Below, piece by piece: positions 17,897 to 26,250 of a DNA stretch of 64,000 nucleotides (the stretch's first letter is position 1; each line of letters starts with the position of its first letter). The notes below the pieces were generated by a model. It had not been told where the DNA came from. It was given only the letters and a program-made list of their open reading frames with translations, and searched no databases. The DNA is taken from assembly GCA_017303635.1 (NCBI GenBank), contig JAFLCG010000006.1, positions 248,001 to 312,000 of the forward strand, given 5' to 3'. This stretch comes from Anaerolineae bacterium. Lineage in GTDB: Bacteria; Chloroflexota; Anaerolineae; Aggregatilineales; Phototrophicaceae. The position numbers and the translations under genes were made by a program.

Positions 17897-17984
17897 TTTG
17901 CATGGTTTTCACGCTTCATCCCATCTTGGTTTGGCGGACTGCGCTACAATTAAATCAGCGTTTACCCACATGGAAGTCCACATC

Positions 17985-18542
17985 ATGCCGCTGGTTTCAC
18001 TGCTGCTTGGCCCTCGCCTCCGCCTGAGCGCCTTCACTAGCTCTGATGCTGCTACGGTTGCCCGCTGGGGTGAAGATTCCGAGTATGCACGGCTGCTCTC
18101 GGCGGAGCCAGCCTATCCTAAAACTGAGCACCAGTGGAGCGAGTGGATCCGGGAAGGACAGAGCGGCAAGAACAACTACCTTTTTGCTGCTCGGCTGCTA
18201 TCGACCGATGCGCTCATTGGTTTCGTCGAACTTGGCGACATTCTCTGGACTCATCGGACTGCCTGGCTGGCTGTTGGCATTGGCGAGAAAGTCTATCAGG
18301 ATCAGGGTTACGGTGGGGAAGCGGTTGCGCTGGCACTCGATTTCGCCTTTCAGGAACTCAATCTTCATCGGGTGCAGTTGACCGTGTTCAGTTATAACAG
18401 CCGCGCTATCGCCCTCTACAAGAAGCTCGGGTTCACGCACGAAGGCACTTACCGTCAGGCGCTGCTCCGCCAGGGCGAACGCTACGACATGCTGCTGTAT
18501 GGCATCCTCGCCCAGGAATGGCTTCGCCCTATCGATCGATAG
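17985..18542 (+). CDS. GNAT-family N-acetyltransferase (RimJ/RimL-like)
   Basis: About 185 residues from ATG 17985, chosen because GGAAG lies 8 nt upstream and homology-like sequence starts at LLGPRLRLSAF; longer in-frame starts reach to 17898. The acetyl-CoA loop is in EKVYQDQGYGGEAVAL (Q/R-x-x-G-x-G/A pattern). The C-terminal half shows ELNLHRVQLTVFSYNSRAIALYKKLGF, typical of RimJ/RimL-type GNATs that act on ribosomal proteins, spermidine or small amines. The acceptor is unknown. Confidence 0.9.
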   Translation: MPLVSLLLGPRLRLSAFTSSDAATVARWGEDSEYARLLSAEPAYPKTEHQWSEWIREGQSGKNNYLFAARLLSTDALIGFVELGDILWTHRTAWLAVGIGEKVYQDQGYGGEAVALALDFAFQELNLHRVQLTVFSYNSRAIALYKKLGFTHEGTYRQALLRQGERYDMLLYGILAQEWLRPIDR

Positions 18543-18867
18543 GGGCGGCCTCTCTGCCCATTGCTTCCACAACATCCGCCAAAAGGCGGAGAGGTTTCCA
18601 CCCTTCCGACTGATACCCTGCTGCAACCGCCACGTTATGCTCTGCGTATAAGTTCATAACGATCTGTCTAGCGTCCATCAAGTTGGACTACATGTGGCAG
18701 GTCATCCGGCTGATTATGAAGTCCTGTAATAGCTAAAGTCAGAGCAGGTGAGTGAAAAGCATTGAGAAATCGTAAATTCCATAAAACCTCAAGGAATCAA
18801 TTTACGCTTTTCACTCTATCCTCAGGGTAAAGACAAACAGGACTTAAGTACGTGGGGAGTACACATC
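18543..18867. other. Intergenic region, 325 bp
   Basis: No coding sequence is supported. It includes a large imperfect inverted repeat (18750-18816) directly upstream of a response regulator gene. The remainder shows a short GGCGG-type hairpin (about 18580-18592) and no clear promoter. Confidence 0.5.
18750..18816. promoter_or_regulatory. Long interrupted inverted repeat upstream of a receiver gene
   Basis: GAGTGAAAAGC pairs with GCTTTTCACTC (11 bp perfect), and inside it CGTAAATT pairs with AATTTACG. The right arm is continuous while the left arm carries a 10-nt bulge. It lies about 50 bp before the start of the 18868 gene, so it would fold in the leader RNA or act as an extended operator. 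Confidence 0.4.
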
Positions 18868-19311
18868 ATGTTTGAGAGCAATTTGAAGGTTAACAACAAC
18901 TACGACGGTGCCCGTGTTTTGATTGTGGATGACCATGCGCCGCTGGCTCGCAACATGGCCTTCCTGATGCAAATCGCCGGTTTCGAAGCCTTCACCGCCT
19001 TCAGCGCGGAAGAAGCACTCGATTTACTCGATCAGCATGTTGTTGATGTGGTCATCGTGGATGCCCACATGCCACGCCTCTCCGGTTTTGACCTGCTGAC
19101 GACTCTCAAAGCAAATGATCACACAGCACACCTGCCGGTGGTGATGACTTCCAACCGCTACACCTATCATGACCTGATGCATGCGCTGGATCTGGGCGCG
19201 GCAGAATTCCTGCCCAAGCCGTTTGATGCCTATGATCTGGTCGAAGCGGCCTGTGGTGCGCTGCGCGGCGAAGGCCAGCCTGACCTGCTTCCGCTTCGTA
19301 AGGCCAGCTAG
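18868..19311 (+). CDS. Single-domain response regulator
   Basis: A 147-residue receiver-only protein. The acidic pocket is in LIVDDHAPL, the phospho-acceptor Asp in VIVDAHMPRLSG, the switch Thr in VVMTSNR, and the conserved Lys in FLPKPFDAYD. A short N-terminal (about 10) and C-terminal (about 15) tail flank the domain; there is no DNA-binding domain. No kinase is adjacent. A strong hairpin follows, so the gene is monocistronic, and an inverted repeat precedes it. Confidence 0.9.
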   Translation: MFESNLKVNNNYDGARVLIVDDHAPLARNMAFLMQIAGFEAFTAFSAEEALDLLDQHVVDVVIVDAHMPRLSGFDLLTTLKANDHTAHLPVVMTSNRYTYHDLMHALDLGAAEFLPKPFDAYDLVEAACGALRGEGQPDLLPLRKAS

Positions 19312-19403
19312 CCAAGAGAAGACCCGCCCTGCTGGATCCGATGTTTGTCTTATCTACCTAAAACGTTATCTCAAGGGACTTATCACGTCATCCCTTCATC
19401 ATA

Positions 19404-19433
19404 GCGACGGGCGATCCAGACGGGTCGCCCGTT
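19404..19433. terminator. Bidirectional hairpin between convergent genes
   Basis: ACGGGCGATCC pairs with GGGTCGCCCGT (one G-T pair). It lies between the receiver gene and mazG, which converge here. There is no strong T-run; it belongs in style to the GGGCGACC palindromes. Confidence 0.5.
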
Positions 19434-19482
19434 GCGATTCAGGACACCTAGATACTTATGCAGCGAATGATTTGAAGATCCG

Positions 19483-20937
19483 CTATGGAGTTTGGATTTT
19501 CTTCGCTGCATTCCAGAGCGCGTCCATCTCCTCCAGAGTCGACTCTGCCAGGGTTTTGCCGCGTACTGCCAGTTGCTCCTCGATGTAGCGGAAGCGGCGG
19601 TAGAACTTGGTGTTGGTCGCCCGCAGTGCCTCCTCCGGGTCGATCTTCAACCAGCGCGCCCAGTTGACCAGCGCGAACAGCAAGTCGCCCATCTCGGCAG
19701 TGCGGTCGTCTTCGGTGGTCGCGGTCAGCACCTCATCCAGTTCTTCACGGACTTTGGCAGCGACATCTTCCAGCCTGGCCCAGTCAAACTTCACTTTGGC
19801 CGCTTTCCGCTGGAACTCGACCGCCTGCATCAGCGCGGGCAAGCCACCCGGCACACCATCCAACACTGAGTCGCGGCGGATGCCCTTTGCGGCATGTTCT
19901 TTCTGCTTGAGCGCTTCCCAGTTGGTGACCACCTGTGCGGCATCCCCAGCTTTGGTATCCCCCCACACATGTGGGTGCCGAGCAATCATCTTTTGGTTGA
20001 CTGCCTGGAGCACATCGCTCATGCGGAACTCACCGTCATCGATGGCAATCTGCGTATGGAGCACAATTTGCAGCAGCAGGTCACCCAGTTCCCCCACCAG
20101 TCCTGCCGGGTCTTCGTTATCCAGCGCCTCCAGCACTTCATAGGCTTCTTCGATCAGGTATTTGCGGAGGGAGAGATGAGTCTGTTCCCGATCCCAGGGG
20201 CAACCTTCCGGCGCACGCAAATGGGCGATGACCTCCTGAAATTGCTCGAAGCTGGACATACCGCCCAGCGCCGGGACAAACAGGCTGGTCATGTGCTGGA
20301 TGTGGCTGCTGCGGTCAATTTCGTAGAGGGGCAAGCGTTCGGTCACTGGCTTATCCGTACCCGCGCCATGCAGCAGTACCACCTCGAAGTCATCCGGGTA
20401 CTGATTCATCAGCGTCAGCTTGACCTCAGACGCCACTTCCCGGCTGTACACCTGACCCAGCAAAGCCGGGTAGTCCGGGTTAATTGGCGGATGGTGCATG
20501 GCAGCGATGGTCATGCCGTCGAATACCTGTAACCCGTCCAGCGAGTCCACACCCAGCAGCCCCAGGCACGGCTCGACAAAGCTGATGCCGTGGACGATCT
20601 CTACAGGGATGCCTTCGGCCCGGGCTGCAGCCAGCAGTTGCACGGTCGTCGATTCCCCACACAAGGGATCACCCGGGACGGCGTAGACCACGTCGCCCGC
20701 ACGAGCAGCTTCCAGCACCTGCGCGACGATGGCACGATAGACAGCAGGAAAGTCTGACTCGGATTCGTACAGGTGGTCGAAGCTCTGATAAATTGCCGTC
20801 CCCTGCGGCAGACATGGCACACAATTATGCCGTTCTGTCCGCAGGTAGACGCGGCTCGCCTGTTTGAGCACACGCCACGCCCGCCGCGAGAGGTCATCAA
20901 TTTCACCGGGGCCGAGTCCGAGGAGGGTGAGGGTCAC
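19483..20937 (-). CDS. mazG: MazG NTP pyrophosphohydrolase fused to tetrapyrrole-methylase-like domain
   Basis: 484 residues, the YabN-type fusion. Residues about 1-210 form a SAM-dependent tetrapyrrole (corrin/porphyrin) methylase-like domain (LTLLGLGPGEIDDLS, YAVPGDPLCGE). Residues about 225-480 are MazG, with RAPEGCPWDREQTHLSLRKY, EEAYEVLEALD and ELGDLLLQIV in the first half and a second half-motif EELDEVL...EMGDLLFALVN. MazG hydrolyses non-canonical or excess NTPs to NMP plus pyrophosphate. The role of the methylase-like domain in such fusions is not established. GTG start with AAAGGA 6 nt upstream. Confidence 0.94.
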   Translation of the reverse strand: MTLTLLGLGPGEIDDLSRRAWRVLKQASRVYLRTERHNCVPCLPQGTAIYQSFDHLYESESDFPAVYRAIVAQVLEAARAGDVVYAVPGDPLCGESTTVQLLAAARAEGIPVEIVHGISFVEPCLGLLGVDSLDGLQVFDGMTIAAMHHPPINPDYPALLGQVYSREVASEVKLTLMNQYPDDFEVVLLHGAGTDKPVTERLPLYEIDRSSHIQHMTSLFVPALGGMSSFEQFQEVIAHLRAPEGCPWDREQTHLSLRKYLIEEAYEVLEALDNEDPAGLVGELGDLLLQIVLHTQIAIDDGEFRMSDVLQAVNQKMIARHPHVWGDTKAGDAAQVVTNWEALKQKEHAAKGIRRDSVLDGVPGGLPALMQAVEFQRKAAKVKFDWARLEDVAAKVREELDEVLTATTEDDRTAEMGDLLFALVNWARWLKIDPEEALRATNTKFYRRFRYIEEQLAVRGKTLAESTLEEMDALWNAAKKIQTP

Positions 20938-20979
20938 GGAGAGTCCTTTGAGATAGCCAGTTGCGAGACCCCGATTGTA

Positions 20980-21492
20980 TCACCACTCCCCGGCATACCG
21001 AACGTCATAGCCGTCCAACTGGGTCTGTCCCCAAGCCCACTTGAGTTCGATCAACTGCCGTAAATGCAATAGATCGTGCGCCACCCATGAGACTAAGAAA
21101 TCACCTGCCCTGATCCCTTCCAAGGGCGGATGCGGATAGATGACATCCCAGTTCACCGAGTCCAGTCCACGCAGCCATCCTACCGATTCCTGCCGTTCGC
21201 GCAGGAAAGGTGTCAGGAGGGTAGTCAGATCACGCTCATTGAAACGTTCTTCCTGCACCGCACCTGCCGGATTGATCGGCGCGAAGCGCTCCCCGGAGCC
21301 ACTGAGCAGCACGCGAATGCGGGCAGGGAAGTCGTTGCGCTCCTCATACAGCAAATGCCCGACCGTTTCCGTCACCGACCAGGACTCGGCATCCGGTTTC
21401 CAGCGCAGCATCTCTGGCGGCATACTGGCGATCAGCGCCTCAAAGGCATCGGCCTGGCTTTCCAGCTGCTGGATGAAATAGGCAGTCTGCAT
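20980..21492 (-). CDS. DinB-superfamily protein
   Basis: 170 residues with a four-helix-bundle pattern. The probable metal-binding histidines are in ETVGHLLYEER and VAHDLLHLRQL, where DinB/YfiT proteins coordinate Zn or Ni. Members are thiol-dependent transferases (bacillithiol or mycothiol) or of unknown function. AAGGAA lies 7 nt before the ATG. It lies upstream of mazG on the same strand with a gap of 42 bp, so they may be co-transcribed. Confidence 0.85.
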   Translation of the reverse strand: MQTAYFIQQLESQADAFEALIASMPPEMLRWKPDAESWSVTETVGHLLYEERNDFPARIRVLLSGSGERFAPINPAGAVQEERFNERDLTTLLTPFLRERQESVGWLRGLDSVNWDVIYPHPPLEGIRAGDFLVSWVAHDLLHLRQLIELKWAWGQTQLDGYDVRYAGEW

Positions 21493-21532
21493 GATCGACT
21501 TTCCTTCTATCTATCGGCTGGCTATCGGTTAT

Positions 21533-22978
21533 TTATCCCCCTGCACGCAAAGCACCAAACGCCGCGCAGGCCGGGCAGGCTCCATCTGGTCGAATAATGG
21601 CATACCCTGCCTGGGGATCATCGGTGAAGGTGGTAAAGTCCATGTTGAAGACGATGATCAGGTCCACCTGTACACTGCTCATCTGGGAAGCAACCGTCAC
21701 AGCCCCGGCCAGCCACTCGGACTGCTCGGCTACACTGGTGTTCGCCGCCCAAGCGAAACCACTCGGCAAGCTGTCGAATCCCTCGGGTGAGAGGTAGCCC
21801 AACTCGGTGAAGCAGATGGGCTTGGGGTTCGACCGGAAGGGAAAGGCTGCCCGCTGCATCATCAGCGGCAGGTAGCGGGTCGGATAGTCCGGTTGACGCG
21901 GGTCTCCCCCCTGCTGCTGGGGCGGGATAATGCCTTCGTTATAATGCACACCGATGCAGTCGGTGAAGTCGGCTGCTCCTGCATTGGCCATGCCCAGATA
22001 ATAGCGGTCGTCGTTCCATACCCGGCTGAGGCCAAAAGCCCCCTCGGCCCCGGTGGGAGCTGGTGCACCGGTGATGACCTTCACCTGTGGATCAACTGCT
22101 TTGATGGCTGTATAACTCTGCCGCAGCAGTTCCACATAACTGCGCGGGTCGATCCGGCCTTGCGGCCACTCGCGGTCGAGGTTCTGCTCGTTCCATACCT
22201 GGATCGCGTCCGGCCCCATGGCGGCGATCTCCCCGACAAAAGCGGCATACTGGGGGAAGTATTCGGCCTCACCCAGTTCAGCCATCACTTCTTTCTGCCC
22301 AACGATGCTCAGCAGCACCAGGAAACCAGCTTCATGCGACCAGTTGATACGGTCACGAGCGACGTTGAAGAGGTTGCTGTCCCCGATCACAAAAGGAATC
22401 TGCCACTTAACCCAGGTCATCCCGGCCTGGCGCATGAAGTCCTGTGTGCTGGTCTCAAAGAATTTGACCTGCCCACCGACTGGCAGCGGTAGTTCATTGA
22501 CCACTTGTGGGCGCGGCACCATTGTTGGCGCAGCAGGAGCAGCAGGTTCAACTGTTGGAACCTGGACAATCGGCACGGGTTCGCCGGATGGAATTTGCAA
22601 CAGATTGCCGACCCGCAGCGGGCCACTGGTCGCATAAGTGCGGGTGTTATCGGTCAGGGTGACACTCAAGCGCAGAATGTAGATGCCATCTTCTAACAGC
22701 GTTGTATCCCACTGCCCCAGCGCCCCGTTACTGACGGGCGTGCGGGCGGGCAGCGTGACGGGAATCCAACCGGTCGGGGACTCGCTCCAGGGGGCGACTT
22801 CGAGGAAGAAGCTCTGGAGGTTGGCCGGGGCGGCGCTGCCCGTGACAGTGACGGTCCCCTGCAAGAAGTAGACCGGCGGCGGCCAGTCGATGCGAATCGC
22901 ATCCGCGTCCTGCGCGTGTACGGGTGCCAGCGCACTCATGAGTAAAGCCAATACCACGAGAAACAGCCGTCCACGCAT
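21533..22978 (-). CDS. Secreted clan-A-like glycoside hydrolase
   Basis: 481 residues with a signal peptide (hydrophobic run, then APVHAQ). An N-terminal beta-sandwich-like domain (about 25-125) and a Pro/Val-rich linker (about 130-165) precede a TIM-barrel domain. The barrel has two well-placed acidic motifs: IQVWNEQNLDREW (Asn-Glu of the acid/base) and ICFTELGYLS (nucleophile Glu). This spacing is that of clan GH-A families such as GH5, GH39 and GH53; the family cannot be fixed by eye. It would cut glycans outside the cell. GGAGG precedes the ATG. Confidence 0.75.
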   Translation of the reverse strand: MRGRLFLVVLALLMSALAPVHAQDADAIRIDWPPPVYFLQGTVTVTGSAAPANLQSFFLEVAPWSESPTGWIPVTLPARTPVSNGALGQWDTTLLEDGIYILRLSVTLTDNTRTYATSGPLRVGNLLQIPSGEPVPIVQVPTVEPAAPAAPTMVPRPQVVNELPLPVGGQVKFFETSTQDFMRQAGMTWVKWQIPFVIGDSNLFNVARDRINWSHEAGFLVLLSIVGQKEVMAELGEAEYFPQYAAFVGEIAAMGPDAIQVWNEQNLDREWPQGRIDPRSYVELLRQSYTAIKAVDPQVKVITGAPAPTGAEGAFGLSRVWNDDRYYLGMANAGAADFTDCIGVHYNEGIIPPQQQGGDPRQPDYPTRYLPLMMQRAAFPFRSNPKPICFTELGYLSPEGFDSLPSGFAWAANTSVAEQSEWLAGAVTVASQMSSVQVDLIIVFNMDFTTFTDDPQAGYAIIRPDGACPACAAFGALRAGG

Positions 22979-23200
22979 GGGGAACCTCCATTTTTGAGCG
23001 TAGGCGATCAGCTTTCAGCCAGAGGCGGATTGCCGTCCGCGCATCAAATTACCCATGACCATACCAGATGGCGGGTCAGCCGGACAATAGAGCGTTGGGC
23101 AATCGCCGGGGAACTGATCCCGCCGTGTCAAACCGGTCAGTGACAAAAAGTTTCCCCCATCGGCAAAAGCGAAGTGGTGGTCAGCGTTCTATAACCTGCT

Positions 23201-23206
23201 TATAAT
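23201..23206 (+). promoter_or_regulatory. Probable -10 box of the PPK2 gene
   Basis: TATAAT 36 bp before the ATG, in a 264-bp intergenic region between divergent genes. No convincing -35 box. Confidence 0.4.
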
Positions 23207-23242
23207 CGGGCGCGTGCCGACCCAACAGCCCTGAGGTGCCTC

Positions 23243-24112
23243 ATGAGCAAGAAGGACAAGAGCAGGAAAAACGGGAAGTCCGCACAACCGGTCGATCAGG
23301 CCGCTCCACCTCCGAAGTTGCCCCGTGAATTTTATGAAGATGAACTCGCACGCCTGCAATTTGAACTGGTCCGTTTTCAGTACTGGGTGAAGGAACGTGG
23401 TGAGCGCGTCTGTTTGATCTTTGAAGGGCGGGATGCAGCGGGCAAAGGCGGCACCATCAAGCGTATCACCGAGCCACTCAACCCACGCGGAGTGCGCCTG
23501 GTGGCGCTCAGCAAACCTTCGGATGTCGAGCGGACTCAGTGGTATTTTCAACGTTATGTCGCCCATCTACCTGCCGCCGGGGAGATTGTCATCTTCGACC
23601 GCAGTTGGTACAACCGCGCCGGGGTCGAGCATGTCATGGGCTTCTGCACCGATGAAGAGTACTGGGAGTTCATGCACTCCTGCCCGGAGTTCGAGCGCAT
23701 GTTGGTACGGGCGGGCATCCATGTCATCAAGTACTGGCTCTCGGTCAGCGATGCCGAGCAGGAAAAACGCTTTCAGGGACGGGCGGGTAACCCGGCCAAG
23801 ATGTGGAAACTCAGCCCGATGGATCTGGTCTCCCGTGACCGCTGGGTAGAGTATTCCAAAGCCAAAGATACCATGATGGAGTACACCGATATTCCTGAAG
23901 CGCGCTGGTATCAGATCGATGCGGATGATAAGCGACGCGCCCACCTCAACTGTATCCGTCATCTACTAAGTCAATTCAAATACGAAGACGTGATGCCGGC
24001 CCCCTTCAAACTCAAGCCACGCCCCCCAGCCGATGCCTACTACATCCGACCACCGCGGGAAGCACATGTCGTCGTCCCAGACTTTTACGCCGATCATCCT
24101 GGTAAGGATTAG
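23243..24112 (+). CDS. ppk2: Polyphosphate kinase 2
   Basis: 289 residues, typical class I PPK2 length. Walker A is EGRDAAGKGG (61-70), Walker B with lid start is VIFDRSWYNRAGVE (117-129), and further signatures are WYFQRYVAHLPAAGEIVIFD and KYWLSVSDAEQEKRF. It transfers phosphate between inorganic polyphosphate and nucleoside diphosphates in the cytoplasm. The N-terminus is a short basic, Lys-rich leader (about 1-20). A TATAAT box lies upstream. The next gene follows without a clear promoter, so the DHp-like protein may be co-transcribed. Confidence 0.94.
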   Translation: MSKKDKSRKNGKSAQPVDQAAPPPKLPREFYEDELARLQFELVRFQYWVKERGERVCLIFEGRDAAGKGGTIKRITEPLNPRGVRLVALSKPSDVERTQWYFQRYVAHLPAAGEIVIFDRSWYNRAGVEHVMGFCTDEEYWEFMHSCPEFERMLVRAGIHVIKYWLSVSDAEQEKRFQGRAGNPAKMWKLSPMDLVSRDRWVEYSKAKDTMMEYTDIPEARWYQIDADDKRRAHLNCIRHLLSQFKYEDVMPAPFKLKPRPPADAYYIRPPREAHVVVPDFYADHPGKD

Positions 24113-24269
24113 TACGGTAGTCCCTAGGATTTATGAATTTTTCGTACACAACCAATCTGTAAGGTTTGTTAGGTCACTTCCGGTCTACAATGAAACTAGT
24201 GGGTATGTACTACCTGCCTGGTTTAACCGTGATGTAAGCAATGATCTAGTCGTTGGAATAAATGCCCAT

Positions 24270-24695
24270 ATGAGTGCCCAGCTACAGCAACCCCTCTATG
24301 ATATTTACGGCGCGTGCGAAGTCCTGCTACGGCAGGAATACGGCCCGTTAACCCCCAAGCAGCGTCAACGCATCACGGAGATCATCCGCTCGGCACAGGA
24401 TGTCCGCAACCGCATCAATCACTATGACATCGCCATCGCCATCCCGGAGATTCGGGGCGAAGCCGATCCGCGCGTGACCCTGCTCTATGCTACGCGGACG
24501 CCACTCACGATGGTGGAGATGGCCACCCGCCTGCTGATCGTGGCCCACCTCAAGCGCACTGAACCGCTGACACCGGGCCAGTATGATCTCGTCCAGGCCA
24601 TTGCGGATTATGCCCGCCAGATCATCTACGAAACCGAAAAGTTATGGGAAGAGATGCGACGGGAGGAGTTGGGGGCACTCTATGACCTGGTTTGA
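24270..24695 (+). CDS. Degenerate HisKA (DHp)-like protein without phospho-histidine
   Basis: About 141 residues from ATG 24270; the frame stays open upstream to 24033, inside the PPK2 gene, but that part is AT-rich and not protein-like. Residues 1-60 read as a histidine-kinase dimerisation domain: QLQQPLYDIYGACEVLL in place of the H box E-L-R-T-P-L, then GPLTPKQRQRITEIIRSAQDVRNRINHYD in place of the second helix. The position of the phospho-accepting His is Ala, and no ATPase domain follows; the C-terminal half is helical with no ATP-binding boxes. It may be a dimerising scaffold or anti-kinase. It overlaps the next gene by 14 bp. Confidence 0.55.
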   Translation: MSAQLQQPLYDIYGACEVLLRQEYGPLTPKQRQRITEIIRSAQDVRNRINHYDIAIAIPEIRGEADPRVTLLYATRTPLTMVEMATRLLIVAHLKRTEPLTPGQYDLVQAIADYARQIIYETEKLWEEMRREELGALYDLV

Positions 24696-25251
24696 TTGGT
24701 CGGTTTTCCCGGCGCTGGAAACAGATCGATTGCAACTGCGGGCGCTCGAACGAGATGACGCGGATGCGCTCTTTCTACTGCGGGCGGACGCCCTCAGCCA
24801 GCAATATGAGGACAGCCTGCCCTTCACCCGTCTCGATCAGGCCTTCGTCTTGATTGAGCAGGCCTGGGCTTCCTTCTACGAACACCGTGCCATCACCTGG
24901 GGTGTCACCCATAGCAACTCTGGCAGTTTTATCGGTACGGTCAGCCTGAATGCGCTGGACTTTAAGCACCAGCGAGCCACCCTGCACTATAACTTCAACC
25001 GTGATCTGTGGGCCTTTGCGGAAAGCGCCGTGGCGGTTGTGGTGCGGTTCGGTTTCGAGCAAGTGAGCCTCAACCGCCTCTCGCTGGATTTGCACGCGGC
25101 GCATCTGGCCGGGTTGGATGTGGCCCAGCGCACTGGTTTCTTACATGAAGCTACCCACCGCGAACACTATCTTCACGATGGCCTCTACCTCGATCAACTG
25201 CGCTACGCCCTGCTGCGACGCCAGTGGATTGCTCACGCCGCCGGCGTTTAG
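24682..25251 (+). CDS. GNAT-family N-acetyltransferase
   Basis: About 189 residues from ATG 24682 (MTWFDWSVFPALETDRLQLR). In-frame sequence upstream lies inside the previous gene and is not GNAT-like. The N-terminal LETDRLQLRALERDDADALF is the RimJ/RimL opening. The middle has FIGTVSLNALDFKHQRATLHYNF. The acetyl-CoA loop AFAESAVAVVVRFGF is degenerate compared with Q/R-x-x-G-x-G/A. The C-terminal LNRLSLDLHAAHLAGLDVAQRTGF is the usual terminal block. The substrate is unknown. The start overlaps the upstream gene, suggesting co-translation. Confidence 0.85.
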   Translation: MTWFDWSVFPALETDRLQLRALERDDADALFLLRADALSQQYEDSLPFTRLDQAFVLIEQAWASFYEHRAITWGVTHSNSGSFIGTVSLNALDFKHQRATLHYNFNRDLWAFAESAVAVVVRFGFEQVSLNRLSLDLHAAHLAGLDVAQRTGFLHEATHREHYLHDGLYLDQLRYALLRRQWIAHAAGV

Positions 25252-25386
25252 GCAACGCAATAACAGCGTGCAGCTTGCACAAACCTCCATCAGGCAGCCT
25301 AATCGATTTGAATAGTCATTATTGTAGGTGTATTTTAGGTTATGAGACTACGCTTTCGTAGGTTATAGGACTTCCGCAGATCAGGC

Positions 25387-25410
25387 GGACGCGCCGTTGC
25401 ACGTCCCTAC
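25387..25410. repeat. Dispersed palindromic unit ending CCCTAC
   Basis: GGACGCGCCGTTGCACGTCC followed by CTAC. Member of the family described at 55091-55279. It is preceded by GGACTTCCGCAGA, like the end of the MITE-like element at 31684. Confidence 0.7.
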
Positions 25411-25475
25411 ATTGACGGCGTACATCCTATATCGCTTAACTTTATACGCTGTGCTCCATTTTCAGGATTACTCTC

Positions 25476-25934
25476 ATGACGCAAATTGCCAGCATCGTCT
25501 TTAAACCTGCCGGGGTCGATGAACCCGCTGATGACTTCCTGCGGGTCGATCTGGACGAAGCCACCCTGATCGCCGGGCATGGGATCGACGGCGACCTCAA
25601 AGCCGGGCATCCGACCCGTCAGCTATGCCTGCTCTCCTATGAAACCCTCACCAATCTCCGGGTGGGTGGTGCCTATACCGAGCCAGGTCAGATGGGGGAA
25701 CAACTGGTCATCCACCAGATGGATGTCGACAACCTGCCGACCGGGACTCAATTGCAACTCGGGCCGGAAGCCGTGATCGAAATCACCGGGCCGCGCCACC
25801 CCTGCGAACGACTGGCGAAAATACAACGCAAACCCAAAGAACACTTTGAGGGGCAGGCCGGGGTGATGGCAAAAGTCATCACCGGCGGCATCATCCGGGT
25901 CGGGCATCCTGTCAAGGTCCTGGAGCATGTCTGA
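25476..25934 (+). CDS. MOSC-domain protein
   Basis: 152 residues covering a single MOSC domain. Recognisable are GHGIDGDLKAGHPTRQLCLLS, MGEQLVIHQMDVDNLPTGTQLQLG and the conserved cysteine motif TGPRHPCERL. MOSC domains carry sulfur on a cysteine for metal-sulfur cluster or molybdenum-cofactor chemistry. No other Moco gene is here. Its 3' end overlaps the Nfu_N-like gene by 8 bp; pairing a sulfur-carrier domain with an Fe-S scaffold domain is suggestive. Confidence 0.88.
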   Translation: MTQIASIVFKPAGVDEPADDFLRVDLDEATLIAGHGIDGDLKAGHPTRQLCLLSYETLTNLRVGGAYTEPGQMGEQLVIHQMDVDNLPTGTQLQLGPEAVIEITGPRHPCERLAKIQRKPKEHFEGQAGVMAKVITGGIIRVGHPVKVLEHV

Positions 25935-26208
25935 GTATTTCACACTCGACACCGAAGCCACCGACGATCCGCATGTGCTGGAGATCACGGTCAATCAAGC
26001 ACTGACCGACTTGGCACCTGAAGTCTACGCCAGTTTTGATGAAGGGGATGTAGGCAGCCCTATCGCCCAGATGTTGTTCAATGGGGTGCGCGGGCTGCGG
26101 GCGCTCACCATCACTGAACATACGCTGCTGGTCACGCGTGACCCAGAATTCCCCTGGGAAGAAATCGTGGATGAAATCCGCGACGCATTGCGCGATTTCT
26201 TCCTGTAG
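25927..26208 (+). CDS. Stand-alone Nfu N-terminal (Nfu_N) domain protein
   Basis: 93 residues. The pattern LEITVNQAL, then FDEGDVGSPIAQMLFNGVRGL and the closing WEEIVDEIRDAL is that of the Nfu/NifU-scaffold N-terminal domain. The CxxC cluster-binding domain that follows it in full Nfu proteins is missing. It may assist Fe-S scaffolding indirectly. It overlaps the MOSC gene by 8 bp and is surely translated with it. Confidence 0.82.
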   Translation: MSEYFTLDTEATDDPHVLEITVNQALTDLAPEVYASFDEGDVGSPIAQMLFNGVRGLRALTITEHTLLVTRDPEFPWEEIVDEIRDALRDFFL

Positions 26209-26250
26209 AATGTCCCATATTGTGTACCCACGATCAACAAGGGCAACCAA

